Positions 57,801 to 64,000 of a stretch of 64,000 bases of DNA are shown piece by piece; position 1 is the first letter of the stretch; each line of letters opens with the position of its first letter. Source of the DNA: Eustoma russellianum (lineage: Eukaryota > Streptophyta > Magnoliopsida > Gentianales > Gentianaceae); NCBI GenBank assembly GCA_036186865.1, contig AP025041.1, positions 37,683,633 through 37,747,632 of the forward strand, given 5' to 3'. The notes under the pieces were generated by a model. The model was not told where the DNA came from, searched no databases, and saw only the letters and a list, made by a program, of their open reading frames with translations. Both the position numbers and the translations under genes were made by a program.

Positions 57801-57915
57801 GTCCAAGGATTTTGGCTCTCCCATTGCCAAAATGCACCGTTCCACCATCTTGGAGCTTGAGCTTGGTGAACAACGTCTTATCTCCGGTCATGTGAGTTGA
57901 ACATCCGCTGTCCAT
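54900..57915 (-). pseudogene. M pol: protease, integrase, RT, RNase H; nearly intact but inactive
   Basis: Protease WLMDSGCSTHMTGD keeps D-S-G. A frameshift near 57600-57640 leads into a 742-codon open frame. GAG-pre-integrase reads LWHRRLGHISFKNF and CDTCQKANLV. A deletion of about 30 bp near 57358 removes the segment that carries the first catalytic Asp of integrase (N retains MDLYGDIG there; M reads KISTTDGDIG). VDDFSRYTW, RSDRGGEFDGEF and RTPQQNGVAERKNR follow. RT has FQ-type VKSAFLNGIIQEEVHVAQPP and YVDDIIFGAT. A TGA at 55410 follows FRYLK. RNase H then runs open to 54900 (GYSDSDYAENLVDRKSTSGT, LSTAESEYISAAS, KHIEVRHHFIRDC, QLADIFTKSLP). Confidence 0.9.
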
Positions 57916-58057
57916 AAGCCATTTGGTACCTTCTTCTTTGGCTACTCCATTTATCTTGAGAGCCTACAAAACCAAAAGATGTATGCATTGGTACCCTTTG
58001 ATGGTTGGGTCCTTTAGGGTTAGTTTTTCGACCCTTAGGCTTCCAAACATATGTGCT

Positions 58058-59665
58058 TTAAAATCGAGCTTTACATGCTTTCTTTACATGTCCTAGTTTG
58101 TTGCAATAAAAACAAGTGGGTACATGCTTTGGTTTAGAAGATGATGAATTTTGTTGTGTTTTTCTATTGTTTGCCTTTTTCGTTAAGGACTTAGGTTTAA
58201 TAGAAGAAGATGATGAGTTAAATCCTAAACCGGATTTATCATTTCCAATTCTTTGATTTCCAAGTAGTATATCTAAGTTGTTTTTACCATTTGTTAGTCT
58301 TTGTAAGTCTAACTTTAGTTTCTCACATTCTTTTCTAATTTCTTCATTTTCAAGAGCTACGGTTTTATGCATGGTAAGTATGATGTCATGCTCTTGAAAC
58401 ATCAAAATATTTTTGTCATGCAAACTCTTATTTTCTAAAATGCATTTCTTGAATTCTTTCTTTAAATGCTTATACTTCAAATTTAATTTCTCAAAGTCAT
58501 CTTGCAGTTTTCCTATTTCATCATGTAAATTTGAAGGGTTAGAATTTACCTCAAGGTCATCGTCAATCGCCATAAGACAAGTATGTTGAAACTTTGGATT
58601 GTCAACCATTGCCACAAGTCCAACACCTTGAACTTCACTTTCTTCTCCTTCCGATTCCGAAAGGACATCATCCCACGTGGTTACCTCTGCATTGAGGGCT
58701 TTCTTCTTTTGAGGAAAGACCTTTTTCTCTTGCTTTTGCGGTTCTTTTACGTGGCAATCGGCAATGAAGTGACCGGGTCGACCACATCTATAACAATTTT
58801 CACTTGCTTCCTTTTCTTTAAATGGTTTCTTGAAAAACTTTCTTGCCTGAGTTTTGTTTCTAGTTGCCATTCTTCTAAATTTTCTTACTAGAAGGGCAAC
58901 TTTCTCATGCGATTCATCGGACTCTACTACCAATCCTTTGTGTGATGTTTGTGTAGGCTTGATGGGATTCATCCTATTTTGTTCATCAATAAGAATTTCA
59001 TGAGTAAGAAGATTACCGGATAGCTCATCAAGGGTAAGAGTCTTGAGATTCTTTGATTCGGTGATGGCGGTGACTTTGGGTGTCTATTCTCTTGGCAAAG
59101 AGTTGAGGGGTATTGAGACAAGGTCTTCATTTGAGATTTTCTTGTCAACCATGGAGAGTTGATTCACTATTCGTGTGAATCGATCGATTGTCTCCTCAAT
59201 CTTCTCACCGCTTTTCATTCCGAACATCTCATACTCCTTCATGAGCATAAGTCATTTGGCCATTCTTACTTGCTCAGTTCCTTCATGTATCATTTCAAGC
59301 CTTTTCCATGCCTCATGAGCTGTTTCAAGACCTTGAAGTCTTATAAGCTCGGTGGTGGTGAGAGCACCTGAAAGAATATCAAATGCCTTGCCATTAATGG
59401 CAAATCTTATCTTTTCTTCATCGGTGTAGTCATCCTCATCTTTGAATATTGATTCTCCTTTTGAGTTGGTAATCATAGGAACTTCAATTCCTTTGACAAC
59501 GGCTCTCCATATATCGAATCCATAGCCTTTCAAGTGATTGATCATTCGAAACTTCCACAAGGAATAATTTTGGGCATCAAACATAGGTGCTTTAGTGTTT
59601 GATCCGGAAAATAGTGCAGTAGGCTTAGAAGATGAAGAGGTTGAAGTTGAGGTTGAGGTTGCCAT
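58058..59665 (-). pseudogene. M gag with two or three stops
   Basis: Starts at the ATG at 59665 (MATSTSTSTSSSSKPTALFS, then TKAPMFDAQNYSLWKFRMIN, GYGFDIWRAVVKGIE). The UBN2-type region reads INGKAFDILSGALTTTELIR and AHEAWKRLEMIHEGTEQVRM. It breaks at a TGA near 59250 and at a TAG near 59083 (at a Trp position). It then runs open for 304 codons with the knuckle CYRCGRPGHFIADC, a coiled-coil-like part (LQDDFEKLNLKYKHLKKEF) and a second knuckle CFYCNKLGHVKKAC, ending at a stop after KARF. Confidence 0.85.
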
Positions 59666-59715
59666 GATCTTTAACCTTGCTACTTGCAAAGATAGGCCAA
59701 GCAATCAAGGTTAGC

Positions 59716-59727
59716 CTCTGATACCAA
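59716..59727 (-). promoter_or_regulatory. Primer-binding site of M (tRNA-Met)
   Basis: TGGTATCAGAGG on the minus strand, one or two bases from the LTR; the last base differs from the usual C. Confidence 0.85.
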
Positions 59728-59728
59728 T

Positions 59729-61138
59729 TGTTATGTTCGAAATACACTCTAGAGGGGGGGTGAATAGAGTGTTTGGCTCTTTTTGCGGAATTTTCTCGTT
59801 TGTCTCAACTCAAAAAGGATATTCAAAATCAGAGCAAGAATTGGAGATGAGAGATAATGAATGAGTACACCGGATATAGAGTGGTTCGAATCGTAAATGA
59901 TTCTACTCCACTACCACTTTGTTTCCAAAGTGGATTTTCAACAACTACTCTTCTTATTATGAACAATAAGAACAACCACAGCAACACTTACACTAACACT
60001 TTAGTGTAAGCAACAACAACAGCAACTTCTTGTATAAAACACACTTGTGCAACTACAGCAACTACAGCTTCTTAGCAAGAATAACTTCTTGCTTCCTCAC
60101 TACTTCAACAAAAGCTCCCTCAAAAACTTATCACAGTGAGTTGAAGAAATATAGTAAGGTTCACACTTTCTCACAAGTCTAAGCACAAGCAAGAGATCAA
60201 ATATTTATGGTTCCTCTTGTGCTTGACTCATTTTCTCTCAATATACAATAATGAAGATCAAAGAAAAGCTAGACAAGCTTTAAACAAATTTACAAGTATG
60301 AGAGAAATATACAACAATGGAATATGAAGCTAGATGATGTTGAAAGTGTGTAATTGCTTCATCCAAGCCTCTTCTATTTATAAATAAAGTTGACCACGTT
60401 TTTGAGGCTCTCCACCAAGTCTTCATCTTCAAAAATGTCAAGTTAGTGCCCAAATAGTCTTTAGCCACCCTATGGAGTGATTTGATCTTGGATAGCCACC
60501 CTAGAGAATCTTAGACATGTTTAAAATAGTCAAGGAAGCATGTAGTATGTTGGGTTAAAGCCCACAAGAAATTTGAGCAAGATTGGAGAGAGAAAATATC
60601 ATAGATCTCCCTTGGATTTTGTTCCAACGTTTGAAAATTTTTGAACTCTGGAGACGTCGATCGATCTACGTGCCAGAGCTGAGAGATCGACGTCTCTCAG
60701 TCAGACGTGGATCGATCGACGTCAGCCTGACTGAGAGATCGACGTCTCTCAGAATGACGTCGATCGATCGACGTCATTAGGCTGAGAGATCGACGTCTCT
60801 CAGATGTATGTCGATCGATCGACATACCTGAAGCTAAGAGATCGACGTCTCTCAGTTATACGTCGATCGATCGACGTATGTTTAACTGAGAGATCGACGT
60901 CTCTCAGATATACGTCAATCGATCTACGTCTCTTAGCTGAGAGTATGACGTTATTCTGAGTGCTTAAATTTTTACTAACCTTCACATGGATCTCTTGAGG
61001 AGCTGATGTAACCTTCATCCGATTCATGGGAGATTTTTTATCTCGCACATGTTTACTTCAATTTTGCTTAAGATATGAAATTGTCTTATTCTTTTTAAAA
61101 CATCTTTTTGTATCATCAAAACATTTTATAAACTAACA
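59729..61138 (-). repeat. 5' LTR of M (1410 bp)
   Basis: Matches 51303-52713 with scattered differences in the R/U5 part and almost none in U3. The dyad array is at 60653-60930, with exact palindromes at 60753-60778, 60806-60827 and 60858-60879. Confidence 0.95.
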
Positions 61139-61378
61139 ATCTCCCCCTTTTAGATGATTTCAAAACCGAGATTCTAAAAGATTTTTTTGCTTTATTTTCG
61201 AATATTTTACATTTGAAAAATATCAATCTCCCCCTAAGTATATGCACTCTATACCTTCCACAATAATCAATGTGAACAAGATTCTGCAAATCCAATCGAA
61301 ATACTTCTCCTTAAATTTGCTCCCTGTCAATCAAATAACTTTTCATGCTTATTTACATTTCTCCAACAATTTACAAAG
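61139..61378 (-). repeat. Extra 240 bp of M 3' internal sequence beyond the 5' LTR
   Basis: Same as 52714-52953 by eye, starting with the polypurine tract. It ends at ATTTACAAAG and is joined directly to R RT-RNase H sequence; the shared AAAG/AAG at the joint is a possible microhomology. Confidence 0.9.
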
Positions 61379-62943
61379 TTGTGAATTTTGCATTATTTGC
61401 AGATTGTGATCCAGTGACATTTGAAGAAGCTTTCATAAATGATAATTGGATTCATGTCATGGATCAATAGATTCATGCTATTGAGAAAAATAATACATGG
61501 GAATTGACTGCTCTTCCATGAGGGAAAAACCCATTGGAGTCAAATGTGTGTACGAGACAAAATAGAGATTGATCGCTTCAAAGCAAGACTTGTTGCAAAA
61601 GGAGACAAACAAAAGGCAGGTATTGATTATTTCAAGGTCTTTGCCCCTGTTGCTATACTTGACAGAGTTTGTATGGTTATTTCTATTACCGCACAAAGTT
61701 CATGGAAGATTTTCCAAATGGATGTTAGATCTGCTTTCTTAAACGGAGTTCTGGAAGAGGAAGTTTATGTTGATTAACCAGATGGATATGTTGTCAAAGG
61801 ACAAGAAAGTAAGGTATACCGGTTGAAAAGAGCTTTATACGGGTTCAAGCAAGCTCCACAAGCATGGCATACTCGTATTGATTCTTATTTCACCGAACAT
61901 GGTTTTCAAAGATGTTCGCATGAGCATACTTTATATGTGAAATATTCTGATCGAGGAGATATTGTTATCGTATGTGTATATGTTGATGACCTTATTTTTA
62001 CCAGCAACAATACTGAAATGATTTCTGAGTTCAGAGAGGCTATAATTGGTCATTTTGAAATGACAGATCTTAGTCTAATGTCTTACTTTCTTGGTTCGGA
62101 AGTTTATCAGATGGACAATGGAATATTCATTTCACAGAAGTAAGATGCTGGTGATATTCTGAAAAAGTTTATGATGGAATTTGCAAACACATCTTAACAC
62201 CGGTTGAAGAAATATTTAAGTTAATAAAAGATGCTACTAGTGAGTTAGTTGATCCTACATACTTTCGAAGACTGATTGGAAACTTAAGATATTTGACTCC
62301 GATTAGGCCGGATATAACATATGGTGTTGGACTTATCAGTTGTTTTATGGAGTCACCGCGTCACTCACACTTACAAACAGCTAAACGGATTTTGAGATAT
62401 ATCAGAGGTACAAAAGCTCATGGTGTATTTTATTCTTGTGCTAAACATATTTCTCTTCTGGGGTACACAGACAGTGATTGGGCTGTTGTCACCAAAAAAA
62501 GAAAAAATACATCAGGTTTGTATTTTTCTTGGGATCCGACGTGTTCTCATTGTCTTCAAAGAAACAACAAGTCGTGGCTTTATCTACAGCTCAAGCAGAG
62601 TATATAGCAGCATCAAACAATGCTACACAAGCGCTATGGCTTAGACGAATTCTTGGTTTTCTACATGATGCGGAAGATGAACCAACAAACATTTATTGTG
62701 ATAACAAATCAGCAATTGAGTTATCAAAGAATCCAGTCTTTCATTGACGACGCAAACACATCGATATCAAGTTTCACTTCATTCGTGACCTAATTTTTGA
62801 AAAAGAGATTGCCGTTGGTTATTGTCCAACTGAAGAACAAGTTGCAGATATTATTACAAAGCCATTGAAGACGGAGTTATTTTTCAAACTGAAGAAAATG
62901 CTTAGAATGACTACGTTTGAAGATTTTGATTTAAGAGAGGCAA
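61379..62943 (+). pseudogene. R' (copy 2): RT and RNase H of R, broken
   Basis: Equivalent to 45173-46748 of R1. It has FKARLVAKGDKQKAGIDYFK, FQMDVRSAFLNGVLEEEVYV, RALYGFKQAPQAWHTRI, the catalytic YVDDLIFTSNN, ITYGVGLISCFMESP, GYTDSDWA, LSTAQAEYIAASNN and IYCDNKSAIELSKNPVFH, then a TGA near 62746 and EEQVADIITKPLK. Frameshifts occur near 62140, 62480-62560 and 61540. Its differences from the R1 copy are more numerous than those between the M repeats. Confidence 0.85.
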
Positions 62944-63274
62944 TGTAGAATTAAATTTAAATCAAATGGGAAGACACATTAGTCAACATTGTGTGAACAT
63001 GATTTTTATTTTGAATTGGTAGGTAGCAATTTCGACTTTGCTTATTTTGTTCACATAGCTTTTACCAACTTTGTTTATTTTGTTCACATAGCTTTTACAT
63101 ATAAACATATGTGGTATTTGCCTATAAATTGGCTAGTCCATCAACATTGTAAACGCGCCTCAAGACACAATTCTAAGACTCCAAAACAGAAGCATTGTGT
63201 ATTAAGCAAAACTTTGTGTTCTTCTATCCTTCCTTCTTTCAGTTTCTTAGATATTACAAATTTGAGTTCCTTCA
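62944..63274 (+). repeat. R 3' LTR, copy 2 (331 bp)
   Basis: Begins TGTAGAATTAAATTTAAATC after the purine tract AAGAGAGGCAA and ends TTCCTTCA, followed by the same TATAT flank as R1. The TATA position reads TATAAATTGG. Confidence 0.9.
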
Positions 63275-63279
63275 TATAT

Positions 63280-63675
63280 TTACTTAAAGTTGTGGTTATG
63301 ACAAATGTTTACGCCTAAATTTATATATATATTATTTCCTTCCAAGAACATTAGTAAGATAACTTTTATAGATTATAACGTTGGCCTACTCCACACTAGG
63401 TTGGCGACACTTTAGTATCTATCACTTTGTCATTTATTGTAATGGCTAAATTGTTTTTTTTTAAAAGAACAAATACAATAAAATAAGATATCGTTCCAAA
63501 TAACAACCATTTTGGGTCTTTTTCAGATATCTAAACTATTAAATATAGTCATACTGACTATGTTAGAAGATGCACGAAACGTCTTTTTCCAAGAGACCAA
63601 AGAGGAAGGCATGAAGTACGACTTTATCATGATAAGAAGCAAACTTATTTTCGTGAAGCAATTCGCTAGTTGGCT
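63280..63675. other. Non-TE flank, copy of 47083-47480
   Basis: Same order and near-identical sequence as the flank after R1, including GCCTACTCCACACTAGGTTG. Confidence 0.8.
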
Positions 63676-64000
63676 AATGGGTTCAGATTTAAGTAGTCTA
63701 AAATTGAGTATCCAAAAGCACAACACACTTGTCTCATGGAAATCGAGAATGATGTTGAGTTAAATTCTAACTCTTTTAATTTACAAGATGAAATAGGAGA
63801 TTTGTAAGATGATTTTGAAAAACTGGATTTAAAATATAAACACTTGAAGAAAGAATTCAGAAAATGTATATTAGAGAACAAGAGCTTACATGATAAGAAT
63901 ATTTTCATGTTTCAAGATCATGACATCATACTCACCATGCATAAAATTGTAGCTCTTGAAAATGTGAAAATTAGGAAAGAATGTGAGAAATTGAGAATAG
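63676..64000 (+). pseudogene. N' : M-type gag fragment, copy of the start of N, cut by the window edge
   Basis: Encodes the same gag stretch as 47481 onward (LQDEIGDL, then a TAA where N has CAA, DDFEKLDLKYKHLKKEFRK). It continues off the right edge. Confidence 0.8.

Larger units (their letters stand above)
51303..61138 (-). mobile_element. M: SIRE-like copia element with intact third ORF (9.8 kb)
   Basis: On the minus strand: 5' LTR 61138-59729, PBS, gag, pol, third ORF, polypurine tract, 3' LTR 52713-51303. There is no target-site duplication. The left flank is broken Q2 and the right flank is 240 bp of further M internal sequence. The coding damage is light (a few stops and one frameshift), so M is the youngest-looking element here. 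Several purine tracts precede the 3' LTR (complements at 52714, 52801 and 53143). Confidence 0.9.
48742..64000. repeat. Copy 2 of the tandem segmental duplication, continues off the right edge
   Basis: Starts GAAGCCCAACTTGTCC, equivalent to 30681. It carries R2 (48742-50036), Q2 (50037-51302), R RT-RNase H (61379-62943), the R 3' LTR, flank and N'. It lacks L and D, contains the M block, and is missing the interval equivalent to about 44325-45172 of copy 1. Confidence 0.85.

Overview
This is a stretch of a plant nuclear genome, almost certainly a eudicot. It is AT-rich and made almost entirely of retrotransposons. The LTR elements are Ty1/copia with primer-binding sites complementary to initiator tRNA-Met (TGGTATCAGAGC), and the non-LTR elements are plant L1-type LINEs with a DUF4283-like ORF1. 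I see no complete host gene. The only host-gene candidate is a pair of short spliced exons on the minus strand near 7.2-7.6 kb. The species cannot be named from the sequence.

Layout. 1-3845: minus-strand LINE (LINE-a), 5'-truncated, abutting an internally deleted copia element (C1, 3846-6633). 6.6-9.75 kb: spacer with the exon candidates, copy 1 of a small ORF1-only retroposon (L), and a LINE 3' tail. 9752-12150: 3' half of a copia element (C2) with its 3' LTR. 12598-16138: a LINE (LINE-b) with a 5' inversion and a 15-bp target-site duplication. 16.1-18.4 kb: spacer. 18391-19382: LTR-gag fragment of a SIRE-like element (B). 19933-29240: full-length but decayed SIRE-like element A (1.5-kb LTRs, TSD ACGTT).

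29840-47077: copia element R1 (0.33-kb LTRs, TSD TATAT) split by nested insertions. These are retroposon L copy 2 (31473-32536) and a solo LTR Q1 (32952-44466), which itself carries the full SIRE-like element D (33407-43992, TSD CTAAG). From 30681 on, this block is tandemly duplicated. Copy 1 runs 30681-48741; copy 2 starts at 48742 and leaves the window. Copy 2 lacks L and D. Instead it carries SIRE-like element M (51303-61138), which has an intact 421-aa third ORF downstream of pol, plus 240 bp of extra M internal sequence beyond its 5' LTR.

The most unusual signal is a set of dyad-symmetric sites with the core TCGATCGATCGA. In the M LTR they form a ~52-bp tandem array alternating with a second hairpin. 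Their flanks differ from unit to unit yet remain palindromic. Related sites lie in the LTRs of Q and D, and again inside M between pol and the third ORF, next to a TATA box. This suggests a shared cis-element driving both the LTR promoter and a possible internal promoter for the third ORF. Repeated U3 palindromes and multiple polypurine tracts are, as I recall, known traits of Sireviruses; the internal site is the part I would regard as new.
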